Assembly: GCA_029288835.1 (NCBI GenBank)
Contig: JARIGN010000002.1
Coordinates: forward strand, 1-54,217
DNA length: 54,217 bases
Origin: Candidatus Kaiserbacteria bacterium
GTDB lineage: Bacteria > Patescibacteriota > Minisyncoccia > Phycocordibacterales > Phycocordibacteraceae
Direction: 5' to 3'
The stretch's first letter is position 1; every line of letters begins with the position of its first letter. The notes beneath the pieces were generated by a model. It searched no databases. It was not told where the DNA came from and was given only the letters and a program-made list of their open reading frames with translations. Below are positions 26,420 through 35,322 of the stretch, piece after piece. A program made the position numbers and the translations under genes.

Positions 26420-28381
26420 ATGTCCCCAACTAAGCTTTATCTTGAGTCAGCGTTCCTATTATTTGCTTTATTCGGTGGCGCCGTACTTTCCGTCGTCAGT
26501 ACAGATTTTGGCGCAAGCGGAGGCGCAAACATCTACAACCTCGTGTTATGTGCTCTCTGTTCTTTTGCTTTTATTTATTTAACGATTAGAAATACAGAAG
26601 ATAAAGGCCGGATTCATTTTCCAGCACCCCTACTTTGGGCTTTAGGTCTTCTCTCTATTACCATACTTATAACCGATGGTACCGGGTGGTACTTGCATAG
26701 CTCACTAGTCAGTACACTTGAATGGTTCATGGCTTTGGGTTTGTTTATTGGTACCGCAGCATGGATATCACACAATCCAAATGCTGCGCGGATCTTTTTA
26801 GGGCTGTATGTCTTTACTACGGCAGCATTCTCAATCTATGGATTCTATACATTTACACTTGATCTTACCTCTCTTCATGTTCGGTCAATTCTTGGGGAAT
26901 ATAATGCTTTTGGCGGATTTCTCCTTATTCCTTTTTTCTTGAGTCTTGCTCTTGCTTTTACTGCAAATTCTTCTCGGGCACGACTTATCTATTCATCTTC
27001 AACAGTACTTATAAGTGCAGCTCTACTACTTACCTTTTCTCCTAGCACTTATATTGCCTTACTATTTGGTTTGATTCTAGGAGGAGTATTTCTAAGAAAA
27101 GATCTTTTCTCCATAAAGCGTAGCGTCCTTTTAAAGATGGGAATACTTATCCTTTGCAGTGTAATTTTCGCATATGGATGGTACAGTTTTACCCAGAGCT
27201 TAGGGAAAATTGAACACTCTACCCTTGCCCCCCATATTAGCGTAGCAATTCCCCCAGATACTTTCTCTGACCGTGTTGAGTACTTAACTGAGGCTTCGCA
27301 TATATTCATAGCGAATCCTTTCGGTATTGGATTAGGGAATTACAGCCTAGGCGCACAAACCTATAGAACAGACGTCCTTCATTTTGCACTCAATTCTCAT
27401 AATGCTTATGTGCAGATGTTTGTAGAGGCGGGCTTTCTGGGAGGAATATTTTTCCTCATCTTTATTCTTTATGCTTTTTTTCGTCCTGCTTATAAAGCAT
27501 ATCTAGATTCTCGCTCGGGTACTTCATCGGAAATAACTCTTGGACTGATTATAGGAATAGGCGCAACTCTAATTCATGTAGGCATAGATGTAGATCTAGC
27601 CTACCCAATAACGTTTTTTTCTCTTTTTATCTTCTTAGGAATACTCTGGGGAACTACCCCAGGCCTACTTACTACAAATGGCCTTAAAACATCATCCTCA
27701 TCTCTTCCTCGACTTTGTGCAGGTATGATAGGCATTATTACTCTTCTTTTACTCGCTGAGTTTATGAGCTTTCTCTCTTTAGAAAAGGGTGACATTCTGG
27801 ATTCTAAACAGCAATCCAATGCAGCCCTTGCTGCTTATCAAGACTCTTTACTTTTTGATCCTCTAAATGCGGACACGTATATTAAGGAAGCCCAAGAGTA
27901 TAATTCCCTTGCTATAGTAGCCAGTTCTACGGCCCAACACCAACATTATCTTCAAAGCACCCTTTCATCACTACAGAATGCACTCAATTTAAATTCCCAT
28001 AATCCGATAGCTTACTTATATGAATCTCAAAATTATCAAGCTGAAGGAAATCTAAAACAAGCAATAGCGGTACAGAAAAAGTCACTGACCTCAAGTCCCC
28101 TAGATAATCTTGATAACTATCTCCATCTTGTACAGCTTGATCTATTTATCCGAGATAATATAAGCGCCATTACAACAGTAGATACAATTACTGAACATTT
28201 TCCGCCTTCAGTATTTTCTGATCCTACCATTGTAATTTCATCTAAAGAGGAATCTATAAATGATCTCGTGCAACTCACTGAACTTGCAGCAGCAGCGTAT
28301 GCAATATTAGGAAATACTGCGGGCAGCAATATAGAGCTTACTAAAGAAAAAGAGTATGCCTCATTACAGACTCAGTACTAA
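26420..28381 (+). CDS. O-antigen-ligase-like (Wzy_C) membrane protein with C-terminal TPR domain
   Basis: A 653-residue protein. About eleven helices occupy residues 1-440, with the Wzy/WaaL hallmark loop containing NPFGIGLGNYS and HNAYVQMFVEAGFLGG. A soluble C-terminal half (450-650) has TPR-like repeats (AALAAYQDSLLFDPLNADTY, ALNLNSHNPIAYLYESQNY). Relatives polymerise or ligate lipid-linked glycans, and some are pilin O-oligosaccharyltransferases. Its site between minor pilins and the major pilin supports a pilin-glycosylation role, but this is inference. Low GC resembles the pilin genes. Confidence 0.85.
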   Translation: MSPTKLYLESAFLLFALFGGAVLSVVSTDFGASGGANIYNLVLCALCSFAFIYLTIRNTEDKGRIHFPAPLLWALGLLSITILITDGTGWYLHSSLVSTLEWFMALGLFIGTAAWISHNPNAARIFLGLYVFTTAAFSIYGFYTFTLDLTSLHVRSILGEYNAFGGFLLIPFFLSLALAFTANSSRARLIYSSSTVLISAALLLTFSPSTYIALLFGLILGGVFLRKDLFSIKRSVLLKMGILILCSVIFAYGWYSFTQSLGKIEHSTLAPHISVAIPPDTFSDRVEYLTEASHIFIANPFGIGLGNYSLGAQTYRTDVLHFALNSHNAYVQMFVEAGFLGGIFFLIFILYAFFRPAYKAYLDSRSGTSSEITLGLIIGIGATLIHVGIDVDLAYPITFFSLFIFLGILWGTTPGLLTTNGLKTSSSSLPRLCAGMIGIITLLLLAEFMSFLSLEKGDILDSKQQSNAALAAYQDSLLFDPLNADTYIKEAQEYNSLAIVASSTAQHQHYLQSTLSSLQNALNLNSHNPIAYLYESQNYQAEGNLKQAIAVQKKSLTSSPLDNLDNYLHLVQLDLFIRDNISAITTVDTITEHFPPSVFSDPTIVISSKEESINDLVQLTELAAAAYAILGNTAGSNIELTKEKEYASLQTQY

Positions 28382-28382
28382 C

Positions 28383-28437
28383 TACTAAGTGCAACATAAA
28401 AAGCCCCATAAAGGGGCTTTTTATGTTGCACTTAGTA
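28383..28437. terminator. Bidirectional terminator with a 25-bp perfect stem
   Basis: 28383-28407 pairs perfectly with 28413-28437 around a 5-nt loop (ATAAA). The stem has a GCCCC/GGGGC top flanked by A5/T5 tracts, so it can terminate both the plus-strand Wzy-like gene and the minus-strand pilin gene. The hairpin lies between their stop codons. Confidence 0.92.
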
Positions 28438-28442
28438 TAAGA

Positions 28443-29015
28443 CTAGGTGCAGATAACGGTTGATGCTGCGGTTACTGCTGCAGGCGCGGAAGAGATAACT
28501 TCGGCCTTACCAGTACTATCAACACAGAAGTAATTACCTGATGGGTTCTGTATTGGTGCATATACCCCCCAGGCACTAGCAAACACGGTTGAACCCAAAC
28601 CACCGTACGAACCTGATGAGCCAGAAACAATAGCGCATTTCGTTGAGTTAGTAGGTGAAGTTGCAGCGTTAGCAGATGTAATTGCTGCAGCTATGTTTGG
28701 ATCCACAAATAGGGTACCTGCAAGCGTACAATTAGTGGTAGCCCATGCTCCACTCACGCCAATAGCGGTTGTAGCTGCTGATGCTGTACTATATGCATTA
28801 CTATTTGAATCGTAGTAAATAGCTGACTGCGTCTCAATAGTGGTTAAGTTTGACTTTACTGCCGCATCGTTACCCTTTGAACGCGCAGTATTAAGTGCTG
28901 CGAGCACGACAGCCGAGAGAATACCGATGATCGCGATAACGACGAGGAGTTCGATGAGGGTAAAACCTCGTAGGTGTCCTCGGAGATGACCGCGTTTGTT
29001 GTTCGTTGTTATCAT
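28443..29015 (-). CDS. pilA: Major type IV pilin (PilA-like)
   Basis: A 190-residue prepilin with leader ending HLRG| and the canonical mature N-terminus FTLIELLVVIAIIGILSAVVLAAL, then NTARSKGNDAAVKSNL. The exposed domain is Ala/Ser/Thr-rich with Cys residues near the C-terminus (NCTL, TKCAIV, FCVDS, VICT), suggesting disulphides. It is the most consensus-like pilin here and has its own promoter and a strong terminator, so it is probably the main fibre subunit. It follows the pilM-to-pilC operon. Confidence 0.92.
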   Translation of the reverse strand: MITTNNKRGHLRGHLRGFTLIELLVVIAIIGILSAVVLAALNTARSKGNDAAVKSNLTTIETQSAIYYDSNSNAYSTASAATTAIGVSGAWATTNCTLAGTLFVDPNIAAAITSANAATSPTNSTKCAIVSGSSGSYGGLGSTVFASAWGVYAPIQNPSGNYFCVDSTGKAEVISSAPAAVTAASTVICT

Positions 29016-29054
29016 AAGAATAATAAATTGTTAATGTGCGGTGTTTGGAATAAT

Positions 29055-29078
29055 TCCGCTTACGCTTATTGTAGCGGA
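29055..29078 (-). promoter_or_regulatory. pilA promoter with inverted repeat around the -10 box
   Basis: On the minus strand TACAAT (29068-29073) lies inside an inverted repeat TCCGCT...AGCGGA (29073-29078 with 29055-29060, 12-nt spacer). The predicted start near 29061 gives a leader of about 45 nt. The dyad could be an operator or a 5' hairpin. Confidence 0.5.
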
Positions 29079-29160
29079 TAAATAAACGAAAGATGAAGAG
29101 AAAAATGAATGCGTGTGGATAACACGGATTCATTTTTATCTGAAAGTTTTATCAGGACAA

Positions 29161-30366
29161 CTACACTGCCCCCGCGAGGTTGTAAATCGGTACTAGCACC
29201 GAAGCAAGAAGCGTTCCCACGCCAAGACCAAGAAAGACAATCATTGAGGGTTCTATGAGGTCCACTAGCGTATCGATAGAATTCGACACTTCACGGCGAT
29301 AGAAAGCTGCAAGGGTATTCAAAATATTTCCAAGCTCTCCTGTCTCTTCTCCCACACGAATCATGGCGATCATGATTCCCGGAATCTCCCGGTGTTTAGC
29401 TAGTGCGTCAGAGATAGAGGCACCTGCTTTTACATCTTCGCCGGCCTCACGAAGCATAACCTGGAATTTGCGGCTCCCTACGACCTTTCCGGTTATCTCA
29501 ATCATTTCAACTACCTGCACACCGGAAGCAAGCATGGTGGAAAAGTTATCCGCAATGCGGGAGAGATAGAGCTTTTGGTACAAGTCACCTAAATAAGGAA
29601 TATCGAGTTTGAAGGTGTCGAAGAAAAGCTGCCCCGCTTCAGACTGGAGCGATTTCCACGCTGCTATTCCTAACACTACGACTACAATTGCAAGATATAC
29701 GCCAAAATGAATGAGAAAGTTACTTGCAGCGATAACTACTTGGGTATATGCAGGTATTTTTGTTCCCGAGCCCTGCAAAATGGACGCAATATTTGGAATC
29801 ACCAGCGTGAGCATTAAGATCATCACCACAAAGAAAATACCCATCACGAACGCGGGATAAATAAGCGCATTCGAAGCCTTACTCATCACTTCATAGGTTC
29901 GGTCGAGATAGTCTGCGAGGTAGCTAAAGGTTTGGGAGAGCTTTCCGGACTCTTCGCCAGAGCGCACCATGTTTACGTAAAAGTCTGAAAATGCTTTCGG
30001 GTGCCGCGCCATGGCCTTTGATATCGGCATGCCTCCCTGCACGTCATCAGCCACCTGGGTTAAGACTTGGGCAAGGTATTTGTTATCAATCTCGGCCGCA
30101 AGCAAACGGAACACACGGAGTGCAGAAACTTGTGCCTGAAAGAGCGTCGCAATCTGGCGTGAAAGAATGACAATATCCTTATTTGAAACATGCTGGAAGA
30201 GCCCAATATCCATCGAGAGCAAGGACTTTTGTACTGCAGGCTCGATAGAGGAGACGATCAGGTCGCGACGCTGGAGCGTCGACACTGCCACTTCCATCGA
30301 AAGCGCTTCGACAGTTCCTTCGCGTTCGTGTCCGTCCTTATCGAGTGCGTGGTAGGTAAAGAGCAT
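29161..30366 (-). CDS. pilC: PilC-type inner-membrane platform protein (system B)
   Basis: A 401-residue T2SSF protein in two repeats: LSRQIATLFQAQVSALRVF and RSGEESGKLSQTF in the first, LSRIADNFSTMLASGVQVVEM and RVGEETGELGNILN in the second. Helices lie near 165-190, 215-240 and 375-398. It ends the pilMNO-pilB-pilT operon, 22 nt after pilT, and is upstream of the major pilin. It is clearly divergent from the PilC at 2338-3441, so each ATPase probably has its own platform. Confidence 0.94.
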   Translation of the reverse strand: MLFTYHALDKDGHEREGTVEALSMEVAVSTLQRRDLIVSSIEPAVQKSLLSMDIGLFQHVSNKDIVILSRQIATLFQAQVSALRVFRLLAAEIDNKYLAQVLTQVADDVQGGMPISKAMARHPKAFSDFYVNMVRSGEESGKLSQTFSYLADYLDRTYEVMSKASNALIYPAFVMGIFFVVMILMLTLVIPNIASILQGSGTKIPAYTQVVIAASNFLIHFGVYLAIVVVVLGIAAWKSLQSEAGQLFFDTFKLDIPYLGDLYQKLYLSRIADNFSTMLASGVQVVEMIEITGKVVGSRKFQVMLREAGEDVKAGASISDALAKHREIPGIMIAMIRVGEETGELGNILNTLAAFYRREVSNSIDTLVDLIEPSMIVFLGLGVGTLLASVLVPIYNLAGAV

Positions 30367-30388
30367 AGTGGTTCAAAATTTTCACGTA

Positions 30389-31468
30389 TTACAAATAGCG
30401 CTCAAACGTCTTCGGGTCGGATGCATGCTGATACGCATGGTCGATGGTCACTTCCCCTTTGCGCACGAGCTCGGCGAGCGAGCGGTCCATGTCCACCATG
30501 CCTTCCTGCGAGCTCGTCTGAATGATGGTGCCGATCTCGTGCGTGCGTCCTTCACGGATAAGGTTCGCCACTGCATTGTTGTTGATCAAAAGCTCATACG
30601 CAGGCACAAGCCCACCAGCAATGCGCGGGATGAGTCGCTGCGAGAAGATACCGGCAAGCGAGCCGGCAAGCTGCACGCGCACCTGGGACTGCTGCTCTGA
30701 GGGGAACATGTCGATGATACGGTCGATCGTCTGCGCGGCATTGTTGGTATGGAGGGTGGAAACCACGTAGTGACCGGTTTCTGCGGCGGTCACCGCGGAA
30801 GAAATGGTCTCATAGTCGCGCATCTCCCCCACCATGATTACGTTCACGTCTTCGCGAAATGCCGACTCGAGCGCCGCATGGAAATCAGGCGCATCAATAT
30901 GGATCTCGCGCTGGTGGATAAGCGACTTCTTCGGGTCAAAAATATATTCAACCGGGTCTTCAATGGTCACAATGTGCTCGGCACGGGTCTCATTGATGCG
31001 GTCGATCATGGCCGCAAGCGTCGTGGATTTTCCCTGCCCCACCGGACCCACCACCAGGAAGAAGCCTTGCGTGCGCTGCGTGAATACTTCAAGGATTGGT
31101 GGCAGGTTAAGCTTTGAAAAAGAACGGATCTCGTGCGGAATAAGGCGCATGGCCATTGCAACCGAGCCCTGCACGATAAATCCATTTACGCGAAAGCGCG
31201 CGTCCTCCGTATGTGCATAGGAAAAGTCTATCGACTGGGTATCCGGAAATACTTTCAAGCGGTGCTCCGGCGCGATCGCCTTGAGCATCGCTTCAGTATC
31301 TGCAGCGGTCAATACCTTTTGCTGCAAAAGAGGCACGAGCGCGCCGGAGATGCGAACGATTGGCGGTGAACCCGCAGAAAGGTGCAGGTCCGAGCCTCCT
31401 TCGCGGATAACAATGTCACATAATTCTTTTATATGCGCAGCTGCGCCGCTCTCTCCATTTGCACTCAT
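30389..31468 (-). CDS. pilT: PilT-type retraction ATPase
   Basis: A 359-residue ATPase: N-terminal PAS-like domain (GGSDLHLSAGSPPIVRISG), Walker A GPVGQGKSTT (141-150, with Val and Gln in place of the usual Thr and Ser), Asp box TIEDPVEYIF, Walker B VIMVGEMRD and His box STLHTNNA. The C-terminal ANLIREGRTHEI matches the PilT AIRNLIRE motif. It powers pilus disassembly and twitching or DNA uptake. Its ATG overlaps the receiver stop (ATGA), so translation is coupled. Confidence 0.94.
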   Translation of the reverse strand: MSANGESGAAAHIKELCDIVIREGGSDLHLSAGSPPIVRISGALVPLLQQKVLTAADTEAMLKAIAPEHRLKVFPDTQSIDFSYAHTEDARFRVNGFIVQGSVAMAMRLIPHEIRSFSKLNLPPILEVFTQRTQGFFLVVGPVGQGKSTTLAAMIDRINETRAEHIVTIEDPVEYIFDPKKSLIHQREIHIDAPDFHAALESAFREDVNVIMVGEMRDYETISSAVTAAETGHYVVSTLHTNNAAQTIDRIIDMFPSEQQSQVRVQLAGSLAGIFSQRLIPRIAGGLVPAYELLINNNAVANLIREGRTHEIGTIIQTSSQEGMVDMDRSLAELVRKGEVTIDHAYQHASDPKTFERYL

Positions 31469-31848
31469 GGTTTCTTCTCAATTATGGCAAGCGTCTCCGT
31501 ATACACTTCAGAAGGAATTGCTGATGCCTTGATAATATAGCCTGCAGCGCCAAGGCCTTTCGCTTTTTCTATGTCGCTTTCCTGTCCCTGGTTTGAAAGC
31601 ACGATTTTTTTCGTATTTGCCGCAAGATTTTCTTTTTTAATAGTCTCAAGTACCTGAAAGCCGTCAATTTCTGGCATAACAATATCCACGAGCAGCGCGT
31701 CGGGTGCTGGCTTGGTGCGAAGTGCATCAAGCAACGCGTTTCCATCCTGAAATACCGTCACCTCATGGCCTGCGTTCTTAAATTTGAGCGCATACATATC
31801 AAGCAGAAAACGGTCGTCGTCAGTGAGGTAAATAGAATAAGTAGCCAT
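31465..31848 (-). CDS. Single-domain response regulator in pilus operon B
   Basis: A 127-residue receiver with acidic cluster D10-D12, phospho-acceptor D55 in LLVDIVMPEIDG, the LSN switch residues and the conserved Lys in YIIKAS. There is no output domain. It lies between pilB (5 nt upstream) and pilT (overlap), so it probably acts on the ATPases directly. No kinase gene is in this operon; the kinase at 5495-8029 is a candidate partner. Confidence 0.9.
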   Translation of the reverse strand: MATYSIYLTDDDRFLLDMYALKFKNAGHEVTVFQDGNALLDALRTKPAPDALLVDIVMPEIDGFQVLETIKKENLAANTKKIVLSNQGQESDIEKAKGLGAAGYIIKASAIPSEVYTETLAIIEKKP

Positions 31849-31853
31849 AAAAA

Positions 31854-33704
31854 TTAGGTGGAAAGACTGGAGTAGGGAATGGTCGGCGGTAGCGGTGCTG
31901 CAGATGCCCCTTCAGAAGAGTCAGAGTTCGGCTCTTCCTCGTCTGGCTTTGGCGCATCTTCGTACACTTGCGGCATGTCTTGGTCGAGAAGAAGCTCTCC
32001 GCCTAAGGCATTCACTTCCTCAAACGGGATCTCCCCTGCCAATGCCTTAATGATAGCATCCTCGCGCATGGTAATCATGCCCTGTGCACGCGCGACCGCG
32101 AATACATTTTCTTCAACCGGTTTCGTAAGTATCACGTGCTCAAGCTCCTTATTCATTTGGAGGATTTCAAACACCCCAAGACGCCCGCGCGTACCGTTCG
32201 GGCATTCTGCCGTCGGGCTCGCTTCATAAAACTGGGTAAAGGGCGGTAACGCGGCATGAAATTGCTGAGGCAGATCGCTAAATTCTTTTTCAAGAAGCGC
32301 CTTGAGGCTTTCGCTCACCGGAAGTGGCTTCCCTGCCCCTGGGCAAAGCTTGCGTACAAGGCGCTGACCGATAGCAGCGATGAGCGTTGGTGCGATGAGG
32401 TACGGGTCTACACCCATGTCGATGAGACGTGGAATAACGCCCGCAGCGGTGTTGGTGTGAATCGTTGAAAAGACAAGGTGGCCGGTGAGTGCCGCCTGAA
32501 TAGCCAGGCCAGCGGTTTCCTTATCGCGAATTTCTCCCACCATGATGACATCGGGGTCCTGACGAAGGATCGAGCGAAGACCCGAAGCAAAGGTATACCC
32601 GATTTCAGGCCGCACCTGCGACTGCGACACGTGCGGAATCTCATACTCCACCGGGTCTTCGACCGAAACCACATTCTGCGTCTCGCGATCAAGCTCGGAA
32701 ATCATGGAAAAGAGCGTCGTTGACTTACCTGACCCCGTCGGTCCCGAAATTAAGATGATGCCATACGGTTTCTTAATAATGTCACGAATAACCTTCAGCT
32801 GTTCAGTGTTGAGGCCAATAGACTCAAGGCTCGAAATAGACTTCGCACTGTCGAGAATACGCATCACCACCTTCTCGCCATGCTGCGTTGGAAAGGTCGA
32901 CACACGGAAGTCAATGCGTCGTCCTTCCACCGTTGCTGAAAAACGGCCGTCTTGTGGCTTGCGCTTTTCGTCGAGGCGAAGCTGCGCAAGGATCTTGATG
33001 CGCGCTACCACCGCTGCATGCACCTTAAGCGGAAGCTCGAGCGAAGAATGCAGCTCGCCATCCATGCGGAAACGCACAAGCACTTTATCGGGAAGGGTTT
33101 CTATGTGAATGTCGGATGCACCACCTTCCACCGCATAGCGCAAAATGGTAGCGACAATTTTCGTAACCGGAGCATCAGCTTTAATGGCTTGCTCCGTTGG
33201 TTCTGGCTCATCACCCTTTTGGTCTTCATCGAGCTGGACCGGATCGAGCTCCTGGAGCGCCTCGCTCACCTCTCCCTTGATGTTTCCGTACTCCTCAATG
33301 ACTCGCTTGAAGTCTGCCTCGCTAATCAGGAAGAGTTTATACGGCATTCCAGCGCGCGTAGAAATGAACTGCAACGCATCAAGGGCTTCAATATTGTCAG
33401 GATCCACGATACCCACTTCAAGTACATTGTCGTCAGCAGAAAGCGGAATAAATTTGTAGTGCTCGGCGGATTCCTGGGGAATAAAATTTAAAGCCTCCCG
33501 CTTTGCTGGATCATTTGCGGGAAGCATTCGGTACGGGATGCCATATGCCTCGCTCTGGGCCTTAAGAATAGCCTCGCCCGTTATGCCATGCTTAAGCACG
33601 ACATCAAAAATAGAGACATGGGTCTTTTCTGCCTCGTCGCTGAAGGCTGCCTTGTCTTCAGGCGTTATGAGTTTTTTATCGACGAGGAGAGAAAGAAGGT
33701 CCAT
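31854..33704 (-). CDS. pilB: PilB-type assembly ATPase (system B)
   Basis: A 616-residue ATPase. It has an N-terminal MshEN domain (1-150), an acidic linker (about 150-175), and a core with Walker A GPTGSGKSTT (321-330), SVEDPVEYEI, VIMVGEIRD and STIHTNTAA. The zinc motif is incomplete: LCPGA and ECPNG keep only the first Cys of each pair. An acidic C-terminal tail (580-616) is unusual. A 7-bp hairpin sits directly before ATG (33705-33721). It works with PilC at 29161 and is opposed by PilT. Confidence 0.94.
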   Translation of the reverse strand: MDLLSLLVDKKLITPEDKAAFSDEAEKTHVSIFDVVLKHGITGEAILKAQSEAYGIPYRMLPANDPAKREALNFIPQESAEHYKFIPLSADDNVLEVGIVDPDNIEALDALQFISTRAGMPYKLFLISEADFKRVIEEYGNIKGEVSEALQELDPVQLDEDQKGDEPEPTEQAIKADAPVTKIVATILRYAVEGGASDIHIETLPDKVLVRFRMDGELHSSLELPLKVHAAVVARIKILAQLRLDEKRKPQDGRFSATVEGRRIDFRVSTFPTQHGEKVVMRILDSAKSISSLESIGLNTEQLKVIRDIIKKPYGIILISGPTGSGKSTTLFSMISELDRETQNVVSVEDPVEYEIPHVSQSQVRPEIGYTFASGLRSILRQDPDVIMVGEIRDKETAGLAIQAALTGHLVFSTIHTNTAAGVIPRLIDMGVDPYLIAPTLIAAIGQRLVRKLCPGAGKPLPVSESLKALLEKEFSDLPQQFHAALPPFTQFYEASPTAECPNGTRGRLGVFEILQMNKELEHVILTKPVEENVFAVARAQGMITMREDAIIKALAGEIPFEEVNALGGELLLDQDMPQVYEDAPKPDEEEPNSDSSEGASAAPLPPTIPYSSLST

Positions 33705-33721
33705 AGCGGTTAGAAACCGCT
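33705..33721 (-). promoter_or_regulatory. Hairpin touching the pilB start codon
   Basis: AGCGGTT-TCT-AACCGCT: a perfect 7-bp stem with a 3-nt loop (33705-33721), ending at the base next to the ATG. It also lies just after the preceding stop codon. It may block or shape initiation, or be a processing site. Confidence 0.6.
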
Positions 33722-34021
33722 TTATTGAAGCGGCGCGAAAGGATCAGGGCGACCGGTTGGGACTGGCGTAAGCGGAGTATGGGTATTCTTAAGGTTGGTG
33801 AAGTGCGGATTAGTCAAAATGGTCGTATCAAACGTAATTGCATTAGCCTTACTCGCTAATTCAATAAAATTTTGTTCCACCTCTGAAACGGCCCCGTTTG
33901 GTCCCGAAGCACTAAGGGCACTGTTTGAGGTGCTGTCCGTATTGAAAAAGAAAAGGTAGCCGCCCACCAAAAGCGCTATTCCGACGACTACTCCTATGAT
34001 GATGTTGGTGCGTAGTGACAT
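33722..34021 (-). CDS. Small membrane-anchored pilus protein (PilP-position)
   Basis: A 99-residue protein: N-terminal helix (about 7-27, IIIGVVVGIALLVGGYLFFF) and a short periplasmic tail ending GRPDPFAPLQ. It lies in the pilM-N-O operon where pilP is found in Proteobacteria, and the DPF ending recalls PilP, but it lacks a lipobox and the PilP beta domain. I call it a PilP-position protein without claiming homology. It is 3 nt from pilO and just before the pilB hairpin. Confidence 0.75.
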   Translation of the reverse strand: MSLRTNIIIGVVVGIALLVGGYLFFFNTDSTSNSALSASGPNGAVSEVEQNFIELASKANAITFDTTILTNPHFTNLKNTHTPLTPVPTGRPDPFAPLQ

Positions 34022-34024
34022 AGG

Positions 34025-34606
34025 TTAGGAAGCAAGCCAATAAATTTGGAAGGTCATCGAATACGTGTATACGCCAGTATAGGTTGATGGTGACGTGAGC
34101 GAAAGGTTCACGACATCAAGCGGACGCTGGCTAAGCTCGACTGAGGAAAGGAAATTTAAGAAACTGCTATAGGTTCCGCTGGCGTTCACCGAAAGATCGA
34201 GGGAGTTAGTTCCGCCTGAAGAATTAAAGAGTGAGCCGGTGCCCGTGCTTGAAGCGGTCGGCGAGCTGTTTTGCGCACCCGTTGAGCCACTCTGGAGGGA
34301 GAAGTTGGAAAGTGTAATGCCGTTGCTATTTGCTAGCGTGTTGAGGTCGAGAATGAGCTGGATGTTATCGACGGAGTTAGGCATGTAGTCCATGAGTTTA
34401 TCCTGGTCAGCCTGGCTGATACTGTCTCTTTTTGCTATAAGTTTCTTTTCCTCCTTATCAAACGTGTCTGCAGCATGGAGCGCTTGCTGGTAGTTGGTGA
34501 TTTGCTGCTGCACCGTAGCAATATCATTATTCCACGTCGGGTAGATATAGAGGTAACCCAGCGCAGCAGAGAGCACTATGAGGACTATAGGTAGGATGCG
34601 GCTCAT
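34025..34606 (-). CDS. pilO: PilO-like pilus alignment protein
   Basis: A 193-residue bitopic protein: N-terminal helix (4-24), coiled coil (about 28-75, VQQQITNYQQALHAADTF), then a ferredoxin-like periplasmic domain with SVDNIQLILDLNTLANSNGI and YSSFLNFLSSVELSQRPLDV, the PilO pattern. It links PilM-N to the rest of the alignment complex. Its ATG overlaps the pilN stop (ATGA). Confidence 0.88.
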   Translation of the reverse strand: MSRILPIVLIVLSAALGYLYIYPTWNNDIATVQQQITNYQQALHAADTFDKEEKKLIAKRDSISQADQDKLMDYMPNSVDNIQLILDLNTLANSNGITLSNFSLQSGSTGAQNSSPTASSTGTGSLFNSSGGTNSLDLSVNASGTYSSFLNFLSSVELSQRPLDVVNLSLTSPSTYTGVYTYSMTFQIYWLAS

Positions 34607-35316
34607 GGTGTTGTGGTTGAAAGTGAAGTGCCTGCTGCAGCGGTTGTTGAAGCAGGAACGGCCATTGAAGCGGGCACTGAGGAAGGGACCGAGGTTGGCA
34701 CGAAGAGCGACGTGTCGTACTCCTGTGGGATGGCGTTTTCCTTCACAAGCGGTGCGGTGAGCGTACCTGAGACTGAAAACGTCACCGTATTATCTTTATT
34801 TAAGACAAAATCTGAGAAAATAGGGTTTTTAATGTACTGGGTTTGCTGGTCAAAAAGAAGGGACTCGTTTTCGAGTGCGTTAAAGTTTTTTGCTATGCCA
34901 TGCAGGCTGAGGGTAGCCGTCCTATCCTCTGCTACCGCTATTGAGACACTGCTGAAAGTTACATCTTTCGCCGTGATATTCCCGAGCAGGTTAAAGAATT
35001 GAGTAAGCGCGATGTGCTGGTTAATGACCGTTTGGGCTGCCGTAAGCCTATTTTGCAAAAGGATAAGGTCTGAAAGGGTCGTGGTGGCTGTTTTTTCTTC
35101 TTTTGCAAGCACAAGTTTTGCTTCTACGTTGGATTCATTTTGCAAATATTTGTCATAGGCAAACGTGCCGATCGCGACTGCGATCGCAAGCACGAAGATT
35201 ACGGTAGCGATGATGAGAAAGACGCTGGTGCCACTCGAAGAATAGCGCTTGTTACCAGCGGGCGTGACTGGTTGCTTGGGAACGAATGATGTTGGTATTG
35301 AAGGGGAAAGAGCCAC
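34603..35316 (-). CDS. pilN: PilN-like pilus alignment protein
   Basis: A 237-residue bitopic protein: cytoplasmic N-terminus (1-30), helix (about 31-54), coiled coil (60-100) and periplasmic domain with ALTQFFNLLGNITAKDVTFSSV typical of PilN. The C-terminus is Pro/Ser/Thr-rich. It begins with GTG. TATACT (35323-35328) ends 6 nt before that codon, so a second, leaderless transcript may begin inside the operon. A TATAAT also lies in the 75-nt pilM-pilN gap. Confidence 0.82.
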   Translation of the reverse strand: MALSPSIPTSFVPKQPVTPAGNKRYSSSGTSVFLIIATVIFVLAIAVAIGTFAYDKYLQNESNVEAKLVLAKEEKTATTTLSDLILLQNRLTAAQTVINQHIALTQFFNLLGNITAKDVTFSSVSIAVAEDRTATLSLHGIAKNFNALENESLLFDQQTQYIKNPIFSDFVLNKDNTVTFSVSGTLTAPLVKENAIPQEYDTSLFVPTSVPSSVPASMAVPASTTAAAGTSLSTTTP

Positions 35317-35322
35317 GATATA

